DNA of 64,000 nucleotides from Paenibacillus sp. OVF10 (lineage in GTDB: Bacteria; Bacillota; Bacilli; Paenibacillales; Paenibacillaceae), in assembly GCA_022836915.1 (NCBI GenBank), contig CP094668.1:3286001-3350000 (forward strand), in the 5' to 3' direction. This document shows, one piece after another, positions 39,792 to 48,312 of this stretch. The notes under the pieces are model-generated. The model did not search any database. It had not been told where the DNA came from and saw nothing but the letters and a program-made list of their open reading frames with translations. The position numbers were made by a program, and so were the translations under genes. Each line of letters starts with the position of its first letter. The stretch's first letter is position 1.

Positions 39792-40951
39792 ATGGCTGAA
39801 TGTATGCCTCGCAAAGAACGAATTACAGAAATAGAGAGCTTAAGGGGAATCGCATTTGGAGCGGTGGTGCTCCAGCATTCCATCGCACATTACTCTCTGG
39901 TCCCGGAGACGAGACTGGAGGATGGTGTGTTACTGGCGATACTGCTGATGCTCTCCAAATTTGCAGTTCCTTTATTCATATTCATAACAGGTATGGTGCT
40001 GTTTTATAACACGGGAGACAAGCTACATTATGGCCAGTTCATGAGAAAAAGAGTAAACGACGTCATCGTGCCTTATCTGATCTGGTCACTCATTTATTTT
40101 ACACTTGCACCGCGGGCTGGACCGGATTTGGATGGAATGACATCCCGGACCTAGGCCTGAAGTTGATTACTGGCAAAACGACTTCACACTTTTGGTACAT
40201 TATTATGTTGATCCAGTTTTATCTGTTATTTCCGCTCTTCTTACGTGCAATTCGTTATGTATATAACCGATATGAGGCCAAGGGGCGTATGATCGCATTA
40301 TTGATTTCTGGTGTGGTGTATCTTTTACTTGCGGATCAATTAAGAAACATCGCCAAGTTCATGGAATGGCTGAATATCCCGGTGCTGACAGAAGCTTTTA
40401 CAACGTATGCAGACCGCAATTTCCTCTATTTCTTTATTTATTTTGTGCTTGGTGCAGCAGCGGGGTTATCCGTCCAGCATTGGAATGAATGGATTCATCG
40501 ATTGCGCTGGATGTACTGGACAGTGTTTATTGTTCTGGGTCTGCGGTTTACTTATTTATTAATGCTGGAGTTTCAGAAGCCGGAGGGAATCAAAATTACG
40601 TTCTATACGGTCAGCCTGATCCGCCCGGATATGGCACTCTTTCTGATAGCCTCTATTATGGTCATGTACCAGCTGGCCGGAAAACTTCATAACCTCAGGG
40701 CTACACGACTGCTGGGATGGATTGGTGGTGTATCGTATGGCGGTTATCTGATGCATATGTTGATGCTGCGGTACAGCTATATTCCGGATGAGTTATTTTA
40801 TGTTGCTATGGGCTTGAACCCTGTCGTTCGGATGATCATTACCTGGTTGGTCGCTCTTACATTATCCTGTGTGCTGACGTGGCTCATCTCGCGTATAAGT
40901 TGGGGGAAATGGATTGTGGGAGCTGTGCCGAAATCTGTCCATACCAAATGA
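39792..40951 (+). CDS. Acyltransferase 3 family membrane protein (frameshifted)
   Basis: About 385 residues with around ten hydrophobic helices. The N-terminal ITEIESLRGIAFGAVVLQHS carries the conserved RG and His typical of acyltransferase-3 (OafA/WecH) proteins, which O-acylate surface sugars. The frame breaks in or near YFTLAPR at about 40110-40130, and the second part begins GLKLITGKTTSHFWYIIMLI. The best start is uncertain: ATG 39792 (MAECMPRKE) or ATG 39804, with AAAGG just upstream. It is divergent from the DUF202 gene. Confidence 0.85.
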
Positions 40952-41137
40952 ATCCATCAACATATGAAAAATTCATAATAGATCACTACAGCCGCACAGA
41001 AGTGTACGGGAGTACGAGAGTATACGAACACAAGATACAGGAGCACAGGTAGTACAGCTTTTACAGCTTGTGCACAGTCTTTCTTATTATTAAAATTCGA
41101 TCTCACGACTCCCTGAGCCCTGAAATAAACAACTTTT

Positions 41138-41255
41138 GAATCAATTTCATAACTCACTAAAAATGGATTTCTGTAACTGGATATAGACAAATTGAACCGT
41201 TTCGATCTATATCCAGCCTTGATTGAAGCAGCTAAAGGTATTATGAAATTGATTC
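41138..41255. repeat. Nested inverted repeat upstream of the RTP-like gene
   Basis: Outer arms are a perfect 15-bp match: GAATCAATTTCATAA (41138-41152) and TTATGAAATTGATTC (41241-41255). Inside them is a second perfect 11-bp pair, CTGGATATAGA (41177-41187) and TCTATATCCAG (41206-41216). The element could fold into one long interrupted hairpin. No frame inside is supported. The roughly 500-base gap around it (40952-41460) holds no gene I can support. Confidence 0.75.
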
Positions 41256-41460
41256 TTTTGAATAAAAATTAAAATTTCATTACATGAAAAATTCACAACA
41301 GAAAACCTTTTTCCGTGCTTCCCCCAGGCTAACGCGTATTCACACGATTTCTTTCTCACCCTCTTTGAAGATGGATAAAAGGCAGACCAAGCGGAGAAAG
41401 ATGGCAGAACCCGAACATAAGTTTTATAATACTAGATATATAGGTTCTGACAGGAGGGGA

Positions 41461-41839
41461 ATGAACGTGGCTTTTATGATTGCACAGCGGGCATTTATCA
41501 AGCTGTATCTAATTACGATGGTTGAACAGCACAGGGGTATGGTTACGAGATGCTGGAGGCGATGAAGCAGGAATTCAAAGACTACGGTTATGTTCCACCC
41601 CAGAGCGAGGTATATCGGGCACTGCATGAATTGGTACAGCAGGGGTATTTTATCGCACGAAGAAGCTGAAAGGTAATGATCCAAAGGTCGATTTTCAGGA
41701 AATCGTTCTATATCATTTCACGGATGATGGTGCGGAGAAAGCTGAGTTATACAAGAAACAGGTCAAAACGGATTTGGATCGTTGTCTCGGCATGTTACAC
41801 AAGGCAGAAGAGGACAATTACGGTACGAAAGGAAGATGA
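41461..41839 (+). CDS. Replication terminator protein (RTP)-like winged-helix protein (frameshifted twice)
   Basis: About 126 residues after correcting one missing G (about 41535) and one missing T (about 41655). It reads FMIAQRAFIKLYLITMVEQ, then GYGYEMLEAMKQEFKDYG, SEVYRALHELVQQGYF, EIVLYHF and AELYKKQVKTDLDRC. This tracks B. subtilis RTP almost block by block (QRAFLKLYMITM, LLEVLRSEFKEIG, EVYRSLHELL, EVVLYQF, AAKLYKKQLKVELDRC). RTP dimers bind Ter sites and stop replication forks. Relatives can also be PadR-type regulators. ATG 41461 follows GGAGGGGA. It overlaps or abuts the oxidoreductase gene downstream. Confidence 0.82.
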
Positions 41840-41841
41840 GC

Positions 41842-42849
41842 ATGAACAGACAGTTACAGTGGGGTGTACTCGGTACGTCAACCATTGCCAAAAATGCAGT
41901 CATTCCGGCGATCCAGCAGTCCGAACGTGGTGAGGTGTTGGCGATTGCCAGCCGCAGCAAAGAAAAGGCGGAAACCCTTGCCGAAGAACTCGGCATTGCC
42001 AGATCATATGGCAGTTATGAAGAGCTCATCGCTGATCCAGATATCGAAGCCGTCTATATCCCTTTGCCTAACCATATGCACAAAGAATGGACCATCAAAG
42101 CGGCACAGGCTGGCAAACACGTGTTGTGTGAGAAACCAGCTGCCCTGAATGCAGATGAATCAGCAGAAATGATTGAGGCGTGTGAGCAGCATGGCGTTCT
42201 TTTTGCAGAAGCGATTATGTATCGATATCATCCCAAGCATAGACGTGTGCAAGAGATTATAGCTAGTGGGGAGATTGGTATCGTCAGAGCCATCCATGGT
42301 AACTTTACGTGTAATACCGCTGATGACAAGGAAAATGTAAGGTTCAAAAGAGAGATGGGCGGCGGATCATTATTCGATCTTGGCGTGTATCCGATCTCGG
42401 CAGCACGGATGTATCTGGGACAAGAACCGGAAGCGGTGACAGTACACGCTTTATTCTCGGACGAGCATGATGGCGTGGATATGATGGCGTCGGGACTGGT
42501 AGAATTTCCGAATTCGGTAGCCTTAACTTTTGACTGTGGCATGTGGGCTTCAGGTCGAGCGGAGATGGAGATTCTCGGGACGGAAGGGCGGATTGAACTG
42601 CCAAAAGTGTTTGGCTGGGAAAACAGTGATATTCCACCTCAGATTATTGTGCACACGGATTCGGTCAGCCGTGAGGAGCGTGTATCGGTGTCGAATTCCT
42701 ATGTGCTTCAGGCAGAGACATTTGCAACGGCTGTGCTTGATGGAGCAGCTCTACCTTTCAGTCCGGAAAATACCATTCAAAACATGCGCGTGATTGATGC
42801 GTGCCTGGAATCGGCTCGAACTCGTCAACGAGTGCAACTGATCGATTAG
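41842..42849 (+). CDS. Gfo/Idh/MocA family oxidoreductase
   Basis: 335 residues. It has an N-terminal Rossmann domain (WGVLGTSTIAKNAVIPAI at residues 6-23) and the CEKPAALNADES motif near residue 95, whose lysine is catalytic in the family. A C-terminal alpha/beta domain has GGGSLFDLGVYPI. It acts on a sugar or polyol with NAD(P). ATG 41842 follows AAAGGAAG; ATG 41836, which overlaps the previous stop, is also possible. A terminator follows. Confidence 0.9.
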   Translation: MNRQLQWGVLGTSTIAKNAVIPAIQQSERGEVLAIASRSKEKAETLAEELGIARSYGSYEELIADPDIEAVYIPLPNHMHKEWTIKAAQAGKHVLCEKPAALNADESAEMIEACEQHGVLFAEAIMYRYHPKHRRVQEIIASGEIGIVRAIHGNFTCNTADDKENVRFKREMGGGSLFDLGVYPISAARMYLGQEPEAVTVHALFSDEHDGVDMMASGLVEFPNSVALTFDCGMWASGRAEMEILGTEGRIELPKVFGWENSDIPPQIIVHTDSVSREERVSVSNSYVLQAETFATAVLDGAALPFSPENTIQNMRVIDACLESARTRQRVQLID

Positions 42850-42885
42850 ATTAGGTCAAGTCAGTTTACACATACTAGTAAATGC

Positions 42886-42917
42886 AGACTCCATCTTCAG
42901 GGATGAGAGTCTTTTTT
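42886..42917 (+). terminator. Intrinsic terminator
   Basis: AGACTCCATC, loop TTCAGG, GATGAGAGTCT (one bulge), then six T. Confidence 0.75.
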
Positions 42918-43117
42918 CTGTCTTAAAATGTTACAATTATAATATTTTACAATTTAAACGTCTGAATTTGATATTTCTACCAAAATGATGTGATATAAAT
43001 AGTCATGAGATGACTTGTTTACTATAATCTAGCAGAACGCACAACCAGAAAATTACAGCTTGCAGGATGCATATTGTGACAACGTTCATCTACTTTGAAG
43101 GATCGGGAGGCCGGATT

Positions 43118-43558
43118 ATGAAAAAGTTGATATCCACCGCATTACTGGCATTGTTGTTAACGTTTGTTTTCCTCACAGGTTCACAGTTCACTCCAGTCGG
43201 ACAGCAGAAGGCGTCTGCTGCAACATGTACCATCATCAATACGTTTACGGGTGTAGCAAATTATTTAAGTGCAAATGGAACGTTGCCATGTAACTTTATT
43301 ACCAAATCACAAGCAACAGGACTCGGCTGGGTAGCTTCACAAGGAAACTTGGCTGTAGTGGCTCCTGGGAAAAGCATTGGTGGAGACGTATTTGGCAATC
43401 GGGAGGGGCTTCTGCCTTCAGCAAGTGGACGTACATGGCGCGAAGCAGATATTAACTATACTTCCGGCTTCCGTAATTCGGATCGGATTGTGTACTCCAA
43501 TGATGGACTCATCTACAAAACGACAGATCACTATGTATCATTTACACGCATGAAATAG
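43118..43558 (+). CDS. Secreted barnase-type ribonuclease
   Basis: 146 residues. A Sec signal peptide is at residues 1-39 (KKLISTALLALLLTFVF core, cleavage likely after ASA). The mature barnase domain contains GWVASQGNLAVVAPGKSIGG, then SGRTWREADINYTSGFRNSD, matching barnase. The catalytic Glu is in WREAD, Arg in NSDRIVY and His in TTDHYV. It cleaves RNA outside the cell and is lethal inside unless inhibited. ATG 43118 follows GGGAGG. The barstar gene follows 14 bases later. Confidence 0.95.
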   Translation: MKKLISTALLALLLTFVFLTGSQFTPVGQQKASAATCTIINTFTGVANYLSANGTLPCNFITKSQATGLGWVASQGNLAVVAPGKSIGGDVFGNREGLLPSASGRTWREADINYTSGFRNSDRIVYSNDGLIYKTTDHYVSFTRMK

Positions 43559-43572
43559 AGGAAGGAGCAGTC

Positions 43573-43848
43573 ATGAACACCGTGATTCTGGATGGAGAAG
43601 ACTTTGCTAGTAGCGCTGAACTTCATCAGCAATTAAAGGTTAAGTTGAAGCTGCCGGATTTTTATGGGGGTAATCTCGACGCTCTATGGGATTGCCTGAC
43701 GGGTACGGTTGAACTTCCACTAGAGCTAATATGGACCAACTACCGAATCAGCGAAGAACGACTGGGGAATGAAGCAGGCCGGGTACGTGATTTGATGTTG
43801 GAGGTACAGGCTGAACAGGCTGGATTTCAATTGCGTGTTGAGGAGTAG
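43573..43848 (+). CDS. Barstar-family ribonuclease inhibitor
   Basis: 91 residues with the barstar fold. It has an N-terminal VILDGEDF strand, LHQQLKVKLKLPDFYGGNLDALWDCL (the barnase-binding helix and loop, with Tyr/Asp contact residues in DFYGGNLDALWD) and a C-terminal helix. It protects the cytosol from the barnase encoded just upstream. ATG 43573 follows GAAGGAG. The pair is co-transcribed and ends at a strong terminator. Confidence 0.93.
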   Translation: MNTVILDGEDFASSAELHQQLKVKLKLPDFYGGNLDALWDCLTGTVELPLELIWTNYRISEERLGNEAGRVRDLMLEVQAEQAGFQLRVEE

Positions 43849-43890
43849 GCAGCAAATAAAGACAGTTCAAATATAATCCGTCCAGCCGAG

Positions 43891-43915
43891 CAGACCACAT
43901 GTGGTCTGTTTTTTT
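43891..43915 (+). terminator. Intrinsic terminator after barstar
   Basis: CAGACCACATGTGGTCTG is a perfect palindrome followed by a run of T. Confidence 0.88.
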
Positions 43916-43938
43916 GTGTTATAAGAGTTGTTCGAAAA

Positions 43939-43975
43939 GGTTGTTCAAAAAGTCTTTGTGTTGATTACGAATCAT
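43939..43975. repeat. Truncated, inverted copy of the MITE-like repeat (copy D)
   Basis: GGTTGTTCAAAAAGTC and TTGATTACGAA are the reverse complement of the right end of copies A-C (GGACTTTTTGAACAACC, TTCGTAATCAA). The rest of the element is missing. Confidence 0.65.
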
Positions 43976-44054
43976 CTGAAAGTAGAGCGAGATTTTACTT
44001 TACTTACTTACCGTTAAAATTATTTTCACGAAGGTATTGATTTCTGCATAACTT

Positions 44055-44092
44055 ACGTTAAAATAAAATTAACATGAAAAATATTTTAACGT
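44055..44092. promoter_or_regulatory. Palindromic candidate operator upstream of the MFS gene
   Basis: Perfect 11-bp arms ACGTTAAAATA (44055-44065) and TATTTTAACGT (44082-44092), ending 16 bases before the MFS start. A third CGTTAAAAT half-site is at 44014-44022. The HTH regulator encoded after the pump is a natural candidate to bind it. Confidence 0.6.
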
Positions 44093-44108
44093 TAGGGAGT
44101 GGAAAGTC

Positions 44109-45397
44109 ATGAACGATAGCACAGCCGTAGGCAAGCAAGGTATAGGGGAATTAATACGAATCAAGCCTTATATGCAGTTTATGCTTAGTAAAGTTGTATC
44201 CCGATTTGGTGATTCCATTGATTCGATTGCCTACAGTTGGATGGTGTACATTTTGACCGGTTCAAAAGTGCTGATGGGTACATTGCTGGCGGTAAATTTC
44301 TTGCCCAGTATCTTTCTGGGTCTGTTTGCCGGGGCTTTGGTAGATCGCATGTCTCTCAAAAAAGTGATTGTGATCACCAATACCGGCCGGGGGTTGTTCG
44401 TGGGTATTACAGCGCTGCTGTTTGGACTGGGGCAACTCGAAGTCTGGCATCTGTTTGTCATCACGATTCTGAATTCTTTGCTGGAATGCTTCACTACTCC
44501 TGCGGAAGTGTCCAGTGTTCCCCGATTGCTTCCCCAATCGATGCTGCTTTCGGGGAATGCCATGTCCTCTTCCGCAACCCGAGTGGCCGAACTCGCAGGA
44601 CTTGCAGTAGCTGGTACTCTTATTGCTTCAATAGGAATTGCCTGGACGATCCTGATTGATGCGGGGTTGTTTGCGCTTAGTGCTTTAATAATGAGTCGAG
44701 TTGGCTACCCTGAAGATTCAAAATCTGCTAACAATGAAGATAAGACATCATCTGATATGAATTCTGTTCCATCCGAAAAACGTAGTATATTCTCCGAAAT
44801 GGCGGAAGCTTTTTATTTTCTCCGTAAACATGCCTTATTATTAATTGTCTCCATCTTGTTTGCCTTCGTTAATTTCTGCCTGATGCCGTTCAATGTGCTC
44901 CGTACACCCTATGTGATTGAAACGTTGCATGCTGGCGCCGGGGGATTAAGTCTGCTCAGTGGACTGATGGTAGGAGGCATGGTGCTTGGTGGGGTGTGGA
45001 TGACGCAAAGGGGTGCCAATTATCGTAAAAGTGTTCTGGTCATCAGTGGTGTTGTTATGTTGGGTCTCAGTTATGCCATGACGGCACTCCCGGCTTATAT
45101 GACGTCCTTCCAACTGCCTGTTGCAGCAGTCTTTTGTCTTCTGATGGGATTGGGTATTCCACTGGCTACGACCCCGCTGGCGACGTATCTGATGGAAGTT
45201 ACCCCTTCCGAAATGCTGGGCAGAGTGTATGCTCTACAGAGTATGCTCGTCGTGAGTGTCGCCCCCTTGGAAGCCTGGCTTCGGGAGCACTTGCAGATTG
45301 GATGAGCATGCCTGTTCTGTTTATCGTCTTCGGTATTATGCTTGCCATGTCCGCAGGTATGCTGTTATTTAGCAAAAGTTTTCGAAGTGCTCTGTGA
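44109..45397 (+). CDS. MFS transporter (frameshifted)
   Basis: About 429 residues with twelve predicted hydrophobic helices. The family motif A region reads GALVDRMSLKKVIVITN after helix 2, as in macrolide-efflux-type (MefA-like) MFS pumps. The frame breaks at the C-run near 45262. One more C gives VAPLGSLASGALADWM and continues to TGA 45395. ATG 44109 follows TAGGGAGTGG. A palindromic operator lies upstream, and an HTH regulator gene follows. Drug efflux is likely but unproven. Confidence 0.87.
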
Positions 45398-45495
45398 AGT
45401 ATATTCAGAAGCAATCATTTGCTGATTTTCTGTATCCATTCATTTCCGGCTCGTTTTGACCGAAGCCCAGACGGAGCGGTATAATAGAGACATTG

Positions 45496-46143
45496 ATGGA
45501 CAACAGGTACCCCGGAAATGAGGATACAGGAATGGAGCACAAGGTTCTTTCAACCATTGAAGAAATTAAAATCTACTCCGATCCGTATCGGATACAGATT
45601 ATGAATATGTTTAACAGGCAGGGCAGACCATCCACGGTCAAAGAAATCGCCGACCAGATGGGTGAGGTGCCAGCCAAAGTTCACTATCATGTAAAAAAGC
45701 TGGAGAAAATTGGTCTGCTGACGATCGTTTCCACGCGTGAGATTAATGGCATTATCGCAAAATACTACGAACCATTCTCCGGAGAAATCCATCTTCGTCA
45801 TGAAGATGAAGACAATCAAAATTCACCACTGAAACAGGTGTTTCGGTCTGAAACCCTCAAATTATTAAATGAGATGTTCGAACAGAGTCGTCAGCGGTTC
45901 ATGCATCAGGCGGAAAACGAAGATCGGATGTTTCTCTCGGACATGACGTTGTATGCAACCCGTGAGGAAGTAGAGCAGTTGTATAAAAACATCATAAAAC
46001 TCTGTGAACCCTATACAACGAAGGAGAATCAACAAGGGGAACATGAGGTGTTTCAGTTATTTTCTGCCCTTTCTAAACCTATAATGCAGACACCTGCTTC
46101 CAAGACAGCAGATGCAAAAGAGAAAAAAAGCTGCGTCAGGTAA
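45496..46143 (+). CDS. ArsR-like winged-helix regulator (HTH_20)
   Basis: 215 residues as read. The winged helix is at residues 25-95 (IYSDPYRIQIMNMF, EIADQMGEVPAKVHYHVKKLEKIGLL), and a helical C-terminal domain follows. If one A is removed from the seven-A run near 46123-46129, the frame continues to TAA at 46223 with a Lys/Ser-rich tail, so the true end may be 46225. ATG 45496 is used, and ATG 45532 (MEHKV) is also plausible. It probably regulates the MFS gene upstream. Confidence 0.8.
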   Translation: MDNRYPGNEDTGMEHKVLSTIEEIKIYSDPYRIQIMNMFNRQGRPSTVKEIADQMGEVPAKVHYHVKKLEKIGLLTIVSTREINGIIAKYYEPFSGEIHLRHEDEDNQNSPLKQVFRSETLKLLNEMFEQSRQRFMHQAENEDRMFLSDMTLYATREEVEQLYKNIIKLCEPYTTKENQQGEHEVFQLFSALSKPIMQTPASKTADAKEKKSCVR

Positions 46144-46301
46144 GGCCAAATCAACTGGGAAATCATCTGGATCTGTTTCGAAACGGCAGGAATCTGCATC
46201 ATCTGGTAATGAGTCGGAAGAATAAGCGGACGGAAAGTGTTCAGTGATTTTGTTGGAAGTAAGTAACGGCAACACGTGTGTGACTACATTGGAGAAAACT
46301 A

Positions 46302-46326
46302 GAAAAAGCCGCCATTGGCGGCTTTT
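46302..46326. terminator. Bidirectional intrinsic terminator
   Basis: AAAAAGCCGCC, loop ATT, GGCGGCTTTTT, between the converging HTH and TraR/DksA genes. Confidence 0.9.
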
Positions 46327-46412
46327 TGATGCGTGATGAGGATGGCTACGGGTGGAGCAGCCTATTGAATTCAATTTAATTTTGACGCTTACCGTTTCAG
46401 TTCATAACGATG

Positions 46413-46979
46413 TTACATGTTCTCATCATAGCCCTTCACATCACGTTTGGCTGCGGTTGCGGGGGAGTTGGATGTACCATATTCTTCGACCGCTTCCCAG
46501 GCATCTGCGTTGTCGAACTTGCCGGCCCGCTGCTGTCTTCCTTCTCCCGCACCACTCGGAGGCATGGTCATTACTTCCTCTTCAACGGGCCGATCGTTGC
46601 TGATCTCCCGGTTAGGCGTGTCATCAATACAGTAAGCGGTATAAGGGATAGCCTCAAGTCGTTCGAAGGGAATATCTTCTCCGCACGTTACACAGGTTCC
46701 ATATGTACCTTGCTCCATACGTTCCAATGCGTCGTTCACTTGATTGAATTCGTCTGTTAATGTATCGTCAATTGCCAGATCACGGCTACGTTCAAATGTT
46801 TCCGTACCGGCATCTGCCGGATGATTATCATAGGAGGACAGCTCACCGGTGGAATCTTTCAGCGACTCGACTGGAGCACCGTCTTCCATGCTGGATTCAA
46901 AATGACGCTGCAAGTTTTCACGTTGCTCCAAAAGGGCGTTTTTCAGTTCTTGGCGTTGATCTTTAGTTAATGTACTCAT
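46413..46979 (-). CDS. TraR/DksA-type zinc-finger protein (YteA-like)
   Basis: 188 residues. An N-terminal coiled coil (TKDQRQELKNALLEQRENLQ) and the HPADAGTETFERSRDLA block precede a TraR/DksA zinc finger, CVTCGEDIPFERLEAIPYTA then YCIDD. The fourth ligand position is Asp instead of Cys, as in the YteA group. DksA relatives bind RNA polymerase. Bacillales homologues are linked to sporulation or stress, with unclear roles. ATG 46979 follows GGAGCAT on the minus strand. Confidence 0.88.
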   Translation of the reverse strand: MSTLTKDQRQELKNALLEQRENLQRHFESSMEDGAPVESLKDSTGELSSYDNHPADAGTETFERSRDLAIDDTLTDEFNQVNDALERMEQGTYGTCVTCGEDIPFERLEAIPYTAYCIDDTPNREISNDRPVEEEVMTMPPSGAGEGRQQRAGKFDNADAWEAVEEYGTSNSPATAAKRDVKGYDENM

Positions 46980-47177
46980 AAGGACATGCTCCTTTCCCGT
47001 TGTGGGGTGTAGTGAGTCTTTACCCGAATTGGATGAAAAGCAATCATTTCATGAGGAATAGGGCTGTATCATTTTATATCTGACGGATTATGTGTTATAA
47101 AAAATAGAGAGAGAAAATGCCGTATGTTCTTTACAGGAAATAGAACCACGGCTTGGCTTATAATGGAGGTTGTCAAT

Positions 47178-47555
47178 ATGGATGAACATATGAAACGAAG
47201 ATTGGATAAACAGAGACAATTGTTCAAACAATTGGGTGTGCAGCTAGATGCGTTATCGATTCATGAAAAACAATTTAATTATAAACTTCGTGGTTATGAT
47301 CCGGATGAGGTAGATGCTTATCTTGATCTGGTCATCAAAGATTACGAACGTTTCTATGCCAATATTGCAGATCTGATGGACAAATGGCAAGAACAGCAGT
47401 TAACGATCCGTGATCTCAAGTCGTCCGCGAAACCGGTGGAAGATCCGACCAAGATTGATCGCAAACAGCTGGATGATATTGTGAAACAACTGGAATACAG
47501 TGTGCGACAGCTCAAGATCAGAGCACGTCCTGAAAAGGATCTGTTTTCTGAATAA
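47178..47555 (+). CDS. DivIVA-domain protein
   Basis: 125 residues. A DivIVA-type N-terminal segment (FNYKLRGYDPDEVDAYLDLV near residue 32) is followed by coiled-coil helices. It resembles short GpsB/DivIVA-like proteins that act at the cell envelope or division site, though it is not clearly GpsB. ATG 47178 is favoured by GGAGG 8 bases upstream; the open frame extends to 47124. Right after the stop, about 22 bases of the 3' end are repeated almost exactly. Confidence 0.85.
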   Translation: MDEHMKRRLDKQRQLFKQLGVQLDALSIHEKQFNYKLRGYDPDEVDAYLDLVIKDYERFYANIADLMDKWQEQQLTIRDLKSSAKPVEDPTKIDRKQLDDIVKQLEYSVRQLKIRARPEKDLFSE

Positions 47556-47621
47556 AAGAAGGATCTGTTCTCTGAATAAGGTCAGCATGTCTTGGATTAT
47601 ATCAAATAAAGGTGGTTAATC

Positions 47622-48056
47622 ATGAGTACTCATTTTTCGGTCAGTGTGCATTGTTTGTTGTTATTGTCACTCAGCGCGCCTGAACGAATCACGTCTGCAC
47701 ATATTGCAGGTAGCGTGAATACCAACCCTGTCGTCGTCAGACGTATTCTGGGCGGGCTGAAAAAGGCAGGATTGGTGAACTCCTCTCCTGGAACAAGAGG
47801 CTTCTACTTAGCGAAGCCATCAAGTGAAATCACATTAGCCATGATCTATCAGGCTGCCAAGGACGAAGGCCCATTGTTCCCGATTCACGGCAATTGTAAC
47901 CCGGATTGTGAAGTGGGCTTGCATATTGACAGCTTGCTGACCAATCTGTATCAGGTTGCCGAGGAGAAGGTAGAGCAGTTCTTTGCATCCATTACACTCG
48001 AAGATATGGAACGTTCCAGTTCCCAGATGCAAGCTGTTCCATCACAGACAGAATAG
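47622..48056 (+). CDS. Rrf2-family transcriptional regulator
   Basis: 144 residues. The Rrf2 winged helix (SVHCLLLLSLSAPERITSAHIAGSVNTNPVVVRRILGGLK split around residue 35) is followed by the wing GFYLAKPSSEITLAMIY. Cysteines at CNPDCEVG could in principle bind a cluster, but the spacing is not that of IscR or NsrR, so it looks like the YwnA/redox-or-unknown branch. ATG 47622 follows AAAGGTGG. Copy C of the MITE-like repeat follows. Confidence 0.88.
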   Translation: MSTHFSVSVHCLLLLSLSAPERITSAHIAGSVNTNPVVVRRILGGLKKAGLVNSSPGTRGFYLAKPSSEITLAMIYQAAKDEGPLFPIHGNCNPDCEVGLHIDSLLTNLYQVAEEKVEQFFASITLEDMERSSSQMQAVPSQTE

Positions 48057-48081
48057 ATTGCAATAAAGACTTAAAGTGCAT

Positions 48082-48283
48082 GTTCAAAAAGGGTGGTTTT
48101 CAGTACCGAGAAGATGGGATGAAGCTAGAAATGGAGTAGCGGAGCGTAGGAAACTACGTGAGCAACTACAATGTTTCCGTAGGAAACAACCTTCGTAAGC
48201 ATATGCTTATTTCGGCTGAATTCCATATTCGATGCTGCGATGCGATTAGGCATCCTTCGTAATCAAAAGCGAACTTTTTGAAC
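48082..48283. repeat. MITE-like dispersed repeat, copy C (longest form)
   Basis: Starts GTTCAAAAAGGGTGG and ends CGAACTTTTTGAAC. It contains all segments of copy B plus an extra stretch ACAATGTTTCCGTAGG to ATATGCTTATT. It lies between the Rrf2 and phosphodiesterase genes, 30 bases before the latter's start. Confidence 0.88.
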
Positions 48284-48312
48284 GACCTCTTAAAGGAAAG
48301 GTGGGTTGTTAT

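Noticed and set aside
41284..41460. Upstream extension of the RTP-like frame
   Set aside because: The extension does not resemble RTP, whose N-terminal block begins after ATG 41461 with its own GGAGGGG site.
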